Shown: positions 10,552 through 22,020 of the stretch, piece by piece
Layout of the letters: each line of letters starts with the position of its first letter
Position numbering within the stretch: the stretch's first letter is position 1
Source: Mucidula mucida
Lineage: Eukaryota > Basidiomycota > Agaricomycetes > Agaricales > Physalacriaceae
Assembly (NCBI GenBank): GCA_015501055.1
Contig: JADNYV010000003.1
Coordinates: 775,476-839,475, forward strand
DNA length: 64,000 nucleotides
Direction of reading: 5' to 3'
The notes under the pieces: generated by a model
Databases searched by the model: none
What the model saw: the letters and a program-made list of their open reading frames with translations, nothing else
Told to the model about the DNA's origin: nothing
Program-made: the position numbers and the translations under genes

Positions 10552-11582
10552 ATGTCTCCTTCCCCTCCAGAGAATGTCGCTGCCTTGCCCCTCACGCTTG
10601 GATCTGGTGTGCTGACGCTGTCCAATCGTATGGTCATGGCCGCCATGACGCGCAACCGTGCGGTTCCTACGACTGTGCCTAACGAGGTCATGAAAGGTGC
10701 GCCTATGTTTACATCTTCCGATGGCGTAGTGGTGACCACTGACTTCTGATCTTGGAATATGATCTTCAACGCGCCGATGCTGGTCTGCTCATCACTGAAG
10801 CCATCCCCACGTCGTACCAAGGGTGAGCAAGCTGAATCCGGTCCCGTTGATGATTGACGCGTTCTTTCAGCACGGAATGGGCCAATGCTCCTTGCTTGCA
10901 CACTGAAGAACATGTGGCGGCATGGAATACGATAACTGATGCTGTCCACGAGAAAGGCACTCCGATCTTCGGTCAGGCGAGTATCTCTTTTGCGTCATTG
11001 GTATTTTGAGTGTTGCTGATGTTGATCGAGCTAGCTTTGGCACGCAGGAAGTGTATGCCACCCGGACATGCCTCTTCAAGCAGGCCGTGTATGTGTTAGC
11101 ATTTCTATCCATCTTCGTCATTCTAACAGTAAGATAGCCGAACCTTGAACCATCAGCTATAGGCGCGCGCGATAAAGAAAAGTTTAGACTGCTTCCAGGT
11201 TATCCAGCTATGTCACGGTCCGTGGTTTTGTTCCCCCTTGTAACTGGTTTCAAGGGCGGGGGTTTTATGGGCAACCCCACCACGCTCCACGCGGCATGAC
11301 GTTCTCGAGAGCTACCGCAAATATGTCACAAACTTCCCGTTCTTGCTGAACGTCATGATGCTACCGGAAGAGTCCACCCAACTCATAAATGAGGGGAAGA
11401 TTGATGGCGTCGAGATGGGTGCTCCGTTCATCGTCAATCCGGATTTGGTGAAACGGGTACTTCACGGCAAGGAACTGAGTGTGGCGTTGGATGTCAAGAA
11501 ACTTTAAGGTTTCGGGCCCGACGTGCCACTTGAAGAACAACGAAAGGGATACACAGACTACCCCATGGCGGTTTATGATTAG
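10552..11582 (+). pseudogene. Old Yellow Enzyme copy 2, decayed
   Basis: A diverged duplicate of the gene at 5024-6635, including about 190 bp of upstream DNA. It starts alike (LTLGSGVLTLSNRMVMAAMTRN) but is broken in several ways. The first intron has lost its acceptor (copy 1 has an AG just before the tyrosine pair, copy 2 reads AATATGATC). One base is missing in the LLPGYP region near 11206. A large internal stretch between about 11240 and 11310 is deleted, removing the block from PTEIPDP to the domain before ESYR. Near the end AAACTTTAAGG puts a TAA where copy 1 has ATCTAC. These changes are not homopolymer slips, so this is a real pseudogene. Confidence 0.85.
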
Positions 11583-11705
11583 TGTATGTATTGAAAACCA
11601 TCAATGCTGTCAACCTCCAAAAGACATTCGATTTGAGAAATACAGTCTAAATTACAACACGCAAAAGTTTGGAACGTAAATAAGTAGCATGAAGTACATG
11701 GTCTA

Positions 11706-14700
11706 TTAGATCTTCATGAAAGAGAATATCGAGCTCATCTCCACCCATCTTCTCCCGCATTGGTCCAAATACTTCTCCACGCAGGCTGTCATGGAATCAA
11801 AAAAGTCAGAATGCTTGGATACCAGGACCTTGACTTCCTCCTCTGTTGACGACCCTGTAGAAGATTTGATTGCTCGTTCCCCGTCGAAAAGCGACAAGTA
11901 GAAGCGAAGCTGGTCGTAAAGATGCGAATCAGAGTACTAGTTGTCTGTTAGAATAAGCTCTCTATAGCAACAAGCAGACCTACCTCGAATGCAACGCGTC
12001 CGACACAAGCTCTACGGCGACATCGACCTCCGTAGACACCCATCATACGCGTCCGGAAACCGCATGTCGGATCGTCGCAAACAGTCCATCCCTCGTAGAA
12101 ACGAGCAATGTGTTGTCGTATTTGAATTTCCAATTGAACTTGCATACTGCACAGAGCGATCGGAGCGTGGCACTCGGCCTTGGTGCACTGCAAACCTTGG
12201 GATTGTACCATGGAATCCTGGAGAAAACTTAGCAGCGGAGCGATTTGGGGAGAACGACACTTACCTTGCGCTCGTTGATTGCGCTGAACGTGTTCAAATG
12301 GGAGCACTTCCGACAGGTCACGACGAACGGTGTGGCCTCTTTGAATCGCTCGGCATCCGAGATTTGAGAGTCTAGAGACGAGAAGGCACGCTCTTCCGAG
12401 AAGCTACTGGCAGCAGTGACTCTATACCGCGCGGGGTCTAAGCCTATTAACGAGGCCGTCAGCAAAGAAGCTGATACTAGAAATATGACCTACCTAGACA
12501 TTCGGCGAGGCGCGTACGTTCGGTGCCCTCAATTGGGTCACAAAGCCGTTCTATTGGCGGTAGAATCTGGTTGGCAAGATAATACTCGTAATCTGTTTAC
12601 CATTATGAGCTCTCTGCATAGACAAATGAATCGCGAACCGCTTACCGATCTTAAGGTCGGAGTCCGCCTTCCGAAGATCATCTGGATGACGCGCGCGATC
12701 GGCCAGGGTGTTCTTGGTAGATTCCTTTGAGTCGGGCAGACAGAAAATGTACGGGATGACATCCCCGCCCTTCGCGGCTTGGCCCTTTGCGATCATTCGC
12801 CGCGCCACGGCCACGTGAGGAAGTCCTTCACTCTTCGGATAATCTCCAGGGTTTTTACCCAGTCGCTGGTCACTTTGAGGAGAAGTGCGGAGAGGAAAAA
12901 ACAGGACAACTGACCTTGAAGACAATGAACTCGTCGAGTTTTATCTTCCCCTCTCGGATGTTTTGCCCAATTGTTGTTAGATACTCATGAATCTCCTCAA
13001 CGACGATTTCGGTTGGATCTCCAGAGAGGATCTTATCCAGAACAAATCTGCAACCAAATCAGTAATAGGCCTTACGAATGGCAATACTCAAGACGCACTG
13101 AGAAACATTCTTCGACAAGACACAATACTCTCGACGTTTCATATCGAGACCTTTAACCTCGATCGCTGTCTTTGTCCCCTCCTCGAACTTGATAGCCGCA
13201 TATTTCTTCTTCTGCAGTAATAGCAGCCGTTGAAATACGCCGTCCAGGTCGATCTCCAGGAGTTTGTAGCACTTGTTCACGGCGTCCTTGAACTCCCGGG
13301 CAATCTTCAGAGCCTCCGATAGTTCAGTGACATTGGAGTTAACGAAAACAGAGTCCGTGTCACCATAGACGACCTACATATAGGAATTAGTAGCGGTAGA
13401 TGACTGGATTATGGGACTTGCATCTAAATTGAGGCTCTCGGCGAGTTCTCGAGTGTGGGTCAAGATTTCTCTACCCTTGAACGTCGTCAAGGCAGCCAAG
13501 GGTTTGGCGTAAAATCTGGAAGCCTCGAATCCGAGACAACCGTACATACTGTTTGCCGTAAGTTTGAGCGCCTGCTGTTTAATGTCATACTGCAAACGTT
13601 CTGCTGCGCTGGTTTTCTTGTCATTCATCAACGACTTGACTTGTCTTCGGCGCTGGACTAAAGTTGAAATAAGGCGCGGGAGTACGCCCTGAGGAATACT
13701 GTTGCCAGGTGGTTCGGGAAGGTTCTCTTCGTCAATCTAATGAACGTGAATTTGAAAAGGTCGTATACGTATTGAGGAACCCCTACCGGAGTGTCGTTGT
13801 CAATCGATTCAGCGGTTGTGAAGTCGATGTTGTACTCTTGAATGATGCTGGGGTACAACGAGTTGAAATCCATGACCAAGATGAACTTGTCCCAAAGGCC
13901 GCGCTTCGGTTCGAAGACCAAGCCACCCTTGTACTTGTCTCGTTTCGCTTTTGTGTTCTTGTCTTCCTTCTTTATGATGTCGTTTGCATACGTTCGGCCC
14001 CAGCTCTTATCCGGGCAGATGTACTTCAGACGATGGAACTCGTGAAGTAAAATGTACTCGTTTCGTTCGGCACGACCACCATTGAGGGTTTTGTTCCTAT
14101 AAGCTCGAGTCAGAACGACCTATGTCCATGCAAGCGCTTTCATACCACGAGTTTCCGGCGAGATTAGTCAATTGCTTCGTCAAGGGCAAAATTTGTACTT
14201 TAGAAGCAATCGCCATTTGGTAGTGCGCATCAAGTTCACAATGTCGCACAAATGTCAACAGCCTGTCGGGCCCACTGACAGTGAAGTCGAAATAGCTAGC
14301 AGTATCATCCGGATCGATATCCTGTCGCTCGTTCTTCAAATGGGTCTTGCACATTTCCGTCAAAGACCAAGTGGTCGAAGAGATCATGCCCTATGACGCA
14401 CATCATAATCCAATTCGATATTTTGGTTCCGGCCGTACCTTAGCGGCGTCACTGGATAGATCACACAACAAGCGACCGGCCAGAAACTTGATGTTTGAGC
14501 CCTGCTTCCCGATGTTAGGCCATTTGTCGCGTCGGAACCGACCTATTCTTGACCAATGGCTGACTTTGAGCTCCTTCATCCTATGGACCAGGACGTCCAG
14601 AGATTCTCCGAGGAACTCATGTCCGACAATGATGTCGGGATCGTTCTTATAGAAAGACTCTGAAAATATTTCAGTGGAGCTTAGCCGCGGAAAGGGCTCA

Positions 14701-16770
14701 TTACTCACGAAGTAAACTGCTAAGCAGCATACGTTCGTTGTTCACAGGAGTTACACTTCCTCTCGTGCTAGACTGCGCTCTTGTCTCGAACTGTGGTGGG
14801 AATTTACCGAGCGGCCGCACTAAGGTTTGTACGGTGCAAGGCAGCTGTTCAGGAGGCTTGGTATCATCGATACCCACTGCGGTAATCCAGTTAGACGAAC
14901 AAGGATGAGGAAACATGAACACAAACTATTCTGCCAGGTTCTAGCCGTCACACAAACAACTTCTCTGGTGTTGTTCTCGTGATTCACGATAGTCTTGACA
15001 CTCAAACTGACCACTGTCAAGGGTGGTACTTCTTTGGGTGCCGTTGGGTCGGAGTCGGGTATGGGACTGAAATCTTTAGGATCGGAGACTGTGTATTCAA
15101 CTTTGCACCATGATTTCTAGCGATGGAGGTCATCAAGACGTTTCGTGTAATGCAGACTAACTTACGCCTATGTCGGACGCGTCAGGGTTCTTGATTTGAA
15201 TCCAACAGGGACCCATTATTTTGCGTTTGAGAACGAGGAGCTCAAAGGCACTAGTGTTTGTACCAAACACTTTCTGGATCGTTCCACTATACGCATTGCA
15301 GGCAATTTGTGGTTCTAGTGATCGGTTAAAATGACGCGGTACAATCAAAAGAAGCTCGTACGAGTAAAAGGATAGACCACTTTGAGCCAGTCTCGCTCGT
15401 CTCGAGGAACCTCGACCTCAGCGAACGCGTACTTGCGCTTGACAAATTTCGCCTTGAAACCTTTAATGCCATACTGCCTGCGGATGCCGTCGAAATCCTC
15501 TCGAACGCTTTCACGTGTCGGAACCTCGTCAGTCGTCACCAGTTCATCATCATGGAGTTCAAGGCGGGTCTCGCGAGGAAGAACGAAGAGGTTTCGCTCC
15601 AGACCTTGCACGGTCACGCAGCATGACACCCACTGACCCGTGTTCCTATCCTTGACCTTTCCGGTAAAATACAGCTTTCCTTCAAGCTCCAGATAATCGA
15701 GCCAAAAGAAACGCAATGACCCGTCATCTTCTAAGGCAGAGACGTCATTCGTGGAAGTAGAGGACGTTGACGTGGATCCTAAAGTCTCTGGTTCGGCTAC
15801 AGGGAGCGTCTCGAAAATCTTCATCCAACCCGGGATCGTGTCTGGGTCGGGCTTCTGAGGCAGTGTGGCCTTATTGACGGGAGGGGGTTGTTTGACGGTA
15901 GGTTTGACGTCGGGTTCGTCGTCAATGTCAATGTCCGCTCCAAAGAAATCCATATCGATATCCGAATAGTCATCGAGGATTTGCTCGACATCCGAGCTTC
16001 CATGCATATCTAGCTTTCCCAGTCGCTCAGCAGGTGAGGACAATCCAACGTCGGTTTTGAGTTTTTTGGCTGGACTGAACATGAACTCATCGTGGGGCGT
16101 GTCGAGGAATGAATCGTCTACTGGACCATCAGATGAGGAGTCTTCGTAAGGTGTGCGAGAGCGGTAAGGCGCGGGGGAGGAGCTGTAGTCGTCGGATATC
16201 GAAGGCTTTCGTTTACGGGATCGAGGAAGAGAGGGTGTTGGTGCTGAGTCCAAGTCGCCGAGAAGATCAGCCATGAAGCTGCTCTCATCTTCTGCGGTTT
16301 TCTTTGGGCGATACGCGTTCATGGATGGCATTGCGGGCGGCTGAACAGGTGGGCGCGTCTTTGCCTTGGACTCTGTCTTGACCGTCTTCTTGGAGGCTGA
16401 AAATCGTGATTACGCGAAGCAGGAGGTTACAAGAGAGCCAACCTTTCTTCTTATGCTTCCTATCGCGCTCGTCCTCCGACTCATATTCGTCTGCCTCTTC
16501 GAAATCGTCCATGCCATTGTCATTGTAGCCACCGACACCGTCGTCAACAACAAAGTCGTCTCTCTGTAGGCGACTTTGACGATCTTCTTGTACTTGTCCT
16601 CTGATACCTCGTCGTATATCTTCACGTCCTCTTCTTCCTGGAAAGGGCGTCAGCCGGAACGCCCAGGCCTGGAGGTTACTGACTTTGTATTGGCGCGAGC
16701 CACCCTGGCGAGTGCGCTTGAGCTCTGCTAGAGCATTCAATTTCTTGGATTTGGAATCGCGACTTGACAT
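11706..16770 (-). CDS. POL1: DNA polymerase alpha catalytic subunit
   Basis: Family B polymerase that extends RNA primers in the nuclear primase complex. From ATG 16770 ([19 protein letters not shown]) the N-terminal domain follows, then a long acidic linker with [16 protein letters not shown], an exonuclease-like domain ([19 protein letters not shown]), polymerase motif [18 protein letters not shown], motif [15 protein letters not shown] and motif [11 protein letters not shown]. The thumb shows [11 protein letters not shown] and HVAVARRM. The C-terminal zinc modules are visible as CRKC, CTKAEC and [11 protein letters not shown] with later CRRRAC. About a dozen short introns are needed. Near 16575 (TTT on the plus strand) the conserved frame slips between KKIVK and [11 protein letters not shown]; one extra A would repair it. 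All catalytic motifs are present. Confidence 0.93.
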
Positions 16771-16971
16771 GCTCAGCTGTTGTTGTGGGAGCTCAGAGAA
16801 ACGCGACGTGATGCAGCGTGTATGTGACGTGACACATTGCCGAAGTCTGCCGGTTTGATTTCATTTGACTGACAGCGCGCCTATTGCTTGTATCACAACA
16901 AACAGTGCCACCAGTTGCCTCTTGATCATCTAGCTCTCATGTTATCATTCCCAACACAGTCCAGGTGGCAA

Positions 16972-17016
16972 ACAGCTATGCTGGCAACCAAACTCTCGGC
17001 CAACAGCTATGCTGGC
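16972..17016 (+). repeat. Short direct repeat at the DUSP start
   Basis: AACAGCTATGCTGGC occurs at about 16971-16985 and again at about 17002-17016, 31 bp apart. The spacing is not a multiple of three, so the copies are read in different frames. It overlaps the likely start codon. Confidence 0.6.
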
Positions 17017-17581
17017 TTGAAGCTTGGAACCGCCAGTGCTATCACGCCACGCATATTTCTCTCAGACTATTTCACAGCACGAGATGAAAAGGTGCTCAAT
17101 TCTCTTGGAATAACGCATGTTGTTTCCATCATCGAGCAGGATCCCGACATTCCTACTTGTATTCCAGAAGATAACAAGATGTGGATATCATTAGCAGACA
17201 CTCCCACTGCAGATATACTTGCTCATCTCGCCTCCACAACTAGCTTTATCACTGAGGCACTAGACAATCCGTCTAACAAAGTCCTTGTGCGTCCTCCCCA
17301 TCCAAGTTCTCAGCACCCCGTACTGATACCGATACCAGGTTCACTGCTTCCAGGGCATCAGTCGCAGTGCAACCGCGGTGATTGCGTACTTCGTCTCGAC
17401 GGGCATGCCCGTCAATGATGCAGTCAAGTTTACCCAGTCGAAACGCGGGATAGTTCGACCGAATTTGGGCTTCATGAAGCAATTGCATACTTTTGCGGAA
17501 CAATACTCGCATCTTCCACCTCCCAGGCACGACAATGTGTTTACCAAGAGTATCCGGCGGATGAAGATCAGTGATGGGTAG
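16978..17581 (+). CDS. Dual-specificity protein phosphatase
   Basis: Cysteine-based DUSP that removes phosphate from Ser/Thr and Tyr. Exon 1 encodes IFLSDYFTARDEKVLNSLGI and THVVSIIEQDPDIP; a 52-nt intron (17287-17338) is removed to give VLVHCFQGISRSATAVIAYF, holding the HCx5RS active site with Cys and Arg intact. The C-terminus shows AVKFTQSKRGIVRPNLGFMK, normal for the fold. About 180 residues, a phosphatase domain with little else. The start may be ATG 16978 or in-frame ATG 16939; the second adds a short poorly conserved leader overlapping a direct repeat. Substrate unknown. Confidence 0.85.
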
Positions 17582-17705
17582 CTGCAAGAATACGGCAGCT
17601 CAAATCTGGTAAGACACCTTGATACCTCGCAACATCAGTTAACGTGTTTCCCTACCAGGAGAATCAACACATACCATAGTATAGACCGTGATTTACTGTA
17701 TTGTT

Positions 17706-18512
17706 CTATAAATCTGGATTGAGATCCAAGTCGAGATCGAAGATCTGAGGTTGAGGCGCGCGCAAGTCCTGTCGATACGGATTGGCTCCAGCGCCCATGC
17801 GTTGATTAGCATCGGGTCCTTTGGGTGAGATACTTGCGGCTGCAATGACGGTCAATATCTGTTCATGCTGGACGAAATACAATGAAATACCTCTGACGGA
17901 ATGAGTCTCCCCAGGCAAACCAAGTGGTGCTTCGGCATTGAGATGTCCTCGGCGCATTTTCTCTTCGTTGGGAAAAGGAGGAAAGAACAATGGCGGAGGA
18001 GGTCCTGCGACGTTGCGGTCTGGCATGTTCGGGGGCGCCGACGTAAATGAACTGAGGCTCTGCGCGTATGCCAGAAGCTCAGGATATGGAATTGCGCCTA
18101 TTCAACGCGTTAAAATGCATTCTTCGTTGCGTACAAAAGCATGCGCACCCTTTTTAGCATTTTCAATGGATCTAACCCGCTCGTCTCCTTCCTCGATAAT
18201 AGCGTCGAGCTCCCGTTTCTCCTTGTCCAACTCGATGCATATTTCCCTCCAGCGACTATCCAAGTCCAGGATCTCGGCCTTTAGACGTTCAATTTTACGC
18301 TGTCGTATTTGATGTGCATGTGCCAAAGTCACTGCGGACGCCAAATCCTGGTCACAGGCAAGAAAAGCTGAAGCCGGCGGTGCTGATGCCTGAGGAGGTT
18401 TCGTTGGTGGAGAGAGAGCTACGAAAAGGGCTTGAGATAGCGATTGAAGGTCTTGAAGAGGTCCAAGCAGAACAGTAGACATCGCGGCATTCGGGTCGCT
18501 GCTATGCGACAT
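17706..18512 (-). CDS. MED4: Mediator complex subunit 4
   Basis: Middle-module subunit of Mediator, bridging activators and RNA polymerase II in the nucleus. From ATG 18512 (MSHSSDPNAAMSTVLLGPL) the protein has a long coiled region (IRQRKIERLKAEILDLDSRW, LDKEKRELDAIIEEGDE), the family's core. After an intron it continues with IPYPELLAYAQSLSSFTSAP, a MED4 signature, and a Pro-rich tail (AGPPPPLFFPPFPNEEKM). A further intron near 17900-17840 precedes the last residues IFDLDLDLNPDL. An upstream in-frame Met would overlap the divergent gene's promoter, so the inner ATG is preferred. Length of about 230 residues fits fungal MED4. Confidence 0.87.
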
Positions 18513-18577
18513 GGTGGTAGGCTGGTGGTAAGAGCACGGGGCTTTTACTCGGCTTCTGCTCTTCTCTTTCGACGTCG
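18513..18577. promoter_or_regulatory. Very short divergent promoter MED4 / CLC
   Basis: Only 65 bp lie between the two start codons facing away from each other. The core promoters or leaders of both genes must therefore overlap, possibly each other's first exon. No TATA box is seen. Confidence 0.45.
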
Positions 18578-21500
18578 ATGACACCTACTGACTACCATGA
18601 AGAAACCTATGAGCTCAACGCGGAGGGTCACCTGGTCGACAGACAACCTCACTACGCCTCTAAATACCAGGACGGGAGCTCAATAGATTGGCTGTATGAG
18701 GAGCTTGTTGAACGGGAACGGACCCATTCCCAACGCTCGCAGCGGGGTGTTCGCGGCTTAATTCTACCATGGTGGTCCTCTGCCCAACGATGGTTTATAA
18801 TAATCGCGACAGGAATCGGAATTGGACTTGCAGGCGCGTGGTTGGATGTTCTCGTCAAATGGTCAGTCTTCACGCAAGATCTCCATATATTGACTTACTG
18901 TAATTCCTTAGGTTGAGCGATCTACGAGAAGGACGATGCACGTACGGGGTTTTCTACAACTCTGTATCGTGTTGTAGTGGGTTAGATCGTGAGTGTAACC
19001 TCCATCTCTACTCTTCGTTCCATCAACAACTCGAATCCCCAGCTGGAGAGGTCTGTACGCAGTGGCAGAGTTGGAGTGATTTTCTAGGCGTCAGATTCAT
19101 CTTTGCTCAATCGCTACTGCAGTCTTTTGTTTATGTGGCATTAGCTGTACGCACGTCACTTGGAGGATCAAATGTCGTTACCCATTAATGGCGCGTTAGG
19201 TTATATATTCTGGGAGCGCCGCACTACTCGTCCAGGCATGGGCGCCATAGTTCGTTTACTTGTTGTCTGTTTTCAGACTCCTGTTGATCTATTGTTGTAG
19301 TGCATTCCACACTGGAAGTATGTCCGCGTCCTTTTTCCCGAGAACCTTCTAATAGTTTGGCGTAGTACCCGAGATTAAGGCTGTATGAACGCGTTTGCTC
19401 TCGCAGAGCCTTACTCATAACATACAGATTCTAGGCGGTTATGTCTTCGACGCGTTCTTAACCCCATGGACACTTCTAATTAAAGCTCTTGGGTTGGCGT
19501 TGTCCGTAGCTTCAGGCCTTTCCCTCGGAAAAGAAGTAAAGAAACTGTGCCTACACGCAGGGTTGAAACTCACACTTTATTAGGGACCGCTAGTACACGT
19601 CGCATGTTGTATGGCGTTCCTGTTGTCAAGGTTTTTCGAGCAGTTCAGAACAAGCGAAGGTATGAAGCTCTCTTCTACTATTGTGTACTAAACAGAACTT
19701 CTCCAGGCCAGAAACGCAAGTTACTAGCTGCTGCGGCTGCCGCAGGCGTTTCTGTCGCATTCGGCAGTCCACTAGGTGGCGTGTTATTCGGGTTGGAGGG
19801 TTCGTGTTCTCTAGTTTCCTCCGTCTGATTGCTTGATTATCGTAGAGCTCGATACATTTGCCAGCGAGTCTGAAGTTATGTGGCGTGGCTTCGTCGCCTC
19901 GGCTATTGCCGCCGTTGCCTTGGAATATGTTGATCCCTTTGGTACGGGGAAGCTTGTGCTTTTCCAGGTTCGTACATCATACTGTTGTTGTAACCAATGC
20001 AAACCACTACCGACAGGTCACCAGCGTTTTTGATGACACATGGAGAGCCTTTGAACTCGTAGGTTGTTCGGTTTTAGCTGTATGTCTGCCCTAACGCTAT
20101 CTGTCACTCTAGATACCGTGGTTGGGTCTGGGTATACTTGGGGTGAGTTGGCTTCTACCATGTTGCCAACAACACTCACATGTATCGTAGGGCATACTAG
20201 GGCATTTCATGATCAAGTTAAACGTCCAAATCGCTGTTTTCAGAAGAAATTCATACCTGCATGATTGGCCTGTGGTAGAGGTCGTAGGGGTGGCTGCACT
20301 GACATCAGCTATCAGTTATCTGGTGGGTACAGTCGGATCTTATCTATATTGTTCTTACTCAAGCTCAAACAGATCGTGTTTGCAAGGTAGAACAACGCGG
20401 AGCTGAATCGGGTTTGTTCTAGTCTGACGTCCATTTCTAGAGTTCAAACAAGTGAATTAGTAGCCAACTTATTCCAAGAATGCGATCCTACGAAAGGGGA
20501 CTATCATGGTCTGTGCAAGTGAGTACATCGTGCTTTGGTTTTATATGTGTTGACAATCCTTAGCCCAACAGCGATGTGGGAAAACGTCTTTCTTCTTATT
20601 CTAAGCGCTATTGTGAAGTTTGGGCTGACCGCCTGGACGTTTGGTATGATGGTATGTGTGCTTCATCATTTTGGGCAATCTTTCCAAGCGGTCTGGAATA
20701 GATCCCTGCTGGAATCTTTTTGCCCACCATCGCTATCGGAGCTTGTTTAGGTCGAGCTGTCGGATTATTGGTGTACGTCAGGTAGTTTGCTCAAGTCGCT
20801 CTTGCTTATCGACTTAGGCAAGGACTATACAAGGCTTACCCCACCGCTTGGATTTTCCTCTCTTGTCCGCCTGATCCATCCGTGCGTTGTATATCTCCCG
20901 GGTTCTACGCCGTCATTGGTGCTTCTGGGATGTTGGGAGGGGTGACACGTATGACAAGTGAGTTGCCTCTGATGACTTGTAATGTCAATAAAACGACCCT
21001 CCCAGTTTCGCTCGTGGTAATATTGTTCGAGGTACTTCTACTTCATCTTGCGAGTCTGAACTTACTCACTACTTCATAGTTGACGGGCGCTCTTTCGCAT
21101 GTGTTACCTATCATGATCTCTGTCATGACAGCGAAATGGGTTGGGGATGCCTTTGGCAAGGATGGGATATATCCTGCATGGATCGCCCTACGTCAATACC
21201 CCTGGCTCCCTCCCGCAGACTACCGCGATGAAGGCCAGACGGGAGCGCACATAATGCGGCCTGTCGACGACCTCACAGTCATCGAAGATGGTCATTGCAC
21301 ACCTATAGACCTTGGTACGTGTCCATCTGAACGATGTACACTTTGCTTACCTTTTGATAAGATAATCTCTTGAGTACTTCTCGCTTCTACGGATTTCCTG
21401 TGGTCTCGCAAGGGGAACTTATGGGCTTTGTGACGCGGGATCAGCTGAAACGAAGTATAGGTAAGGCGCCAGTCTCAAATCTGGCAGCACGCTCTAACGA

Positions 21501-21861
21501 GTGCGTAGATAATGTTCTTAGCGAGCAGCGCTCCAGAGCTTGTGTATTTGCCCCAAGCTTCATTTCATCTTCAGCATCTGAAGAGCATCTTGACTTTTCT
21601 TCTGTGCTGGAGACGTCCGTATTGCACCTTCGTAAAGAAGTGCCACAAGAGTTGGTCGTCAAAATGTTCCAGAAACTTGTGAGTATCTTCGGACCTTCCG
21701 TGCTCTGGTTAACAATATCACAGAGTCTCCGACAAATTCTATTTACACATAGCGGAAAACTGGAGGGGATGGTGACGAAGACTGATGTGGCTGCACTTTT
21801 GAGGTCACACTTTCCGCACACTGGAGCTCTCAAAGACGATGCTCCTACATGGCATCGATAG
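18578..21861 (+). CDS. CLC-type Cl-/H+ exchanger with CBS domains
   Basis: Membrane protein of the endosomal/vacuolar CLC class (GEF1-like in function), exchanging chloride for protons to support acidification. About twenty short introns interrupt it. After a cytosolic N-terminus (DWLYEELVERERTHSQRS) the first helix reads FIIIATGIGIGLAGAWLDVL. Correct splicing gives FHTGIPEIK, then LLIKALGLALSVASGLSLGK with the gating glutamate in GKEGPLVHVACC, AAAGVSVAFGSPLGGVLFGL with the proton glutamate in LEEL, and SPGFYAVIGASGMLGGVTRM with the ion-binding tyrosine region later. C-terminal CBS domains include FYGFPVVSQGELMGFVTRDQ and LEGMVTKTDVAALLRSH. Both key glutamates point to an exchanger, not a channel. 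No frame break was found. Confidence 0.88.
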
Positions 21862-22020
21862 ATCTTAATGTTATCCTGACGTGTATATAATAGAAGGAGT
21901 ATACTTCGTATCCAAACTACCTAATATAAAGAACGTGACAGAGTGACGGTGACATCCGCCTTCGCCAACGTCGTTGAGCATGTCCTACGTAGTGGGGTAG
22001 GGAAACGAGCGATAGCAGCA

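Noticed and set aside
12860..12930. Apparent stop after FIVFK in POL1
   Set aside because: Using the acceptor just before CGACTGGG gives [12 protein letters not shown], the conserved sequence, so this is an ordinary intron.
19190..19400. Apparent frame breaks in the CLC gene before GGYVFDAF
   Set aside because: Three short GT-AG introns restore WAPY-AFHTG-IPEIK-ILGGYVF, so the gene is intact here.
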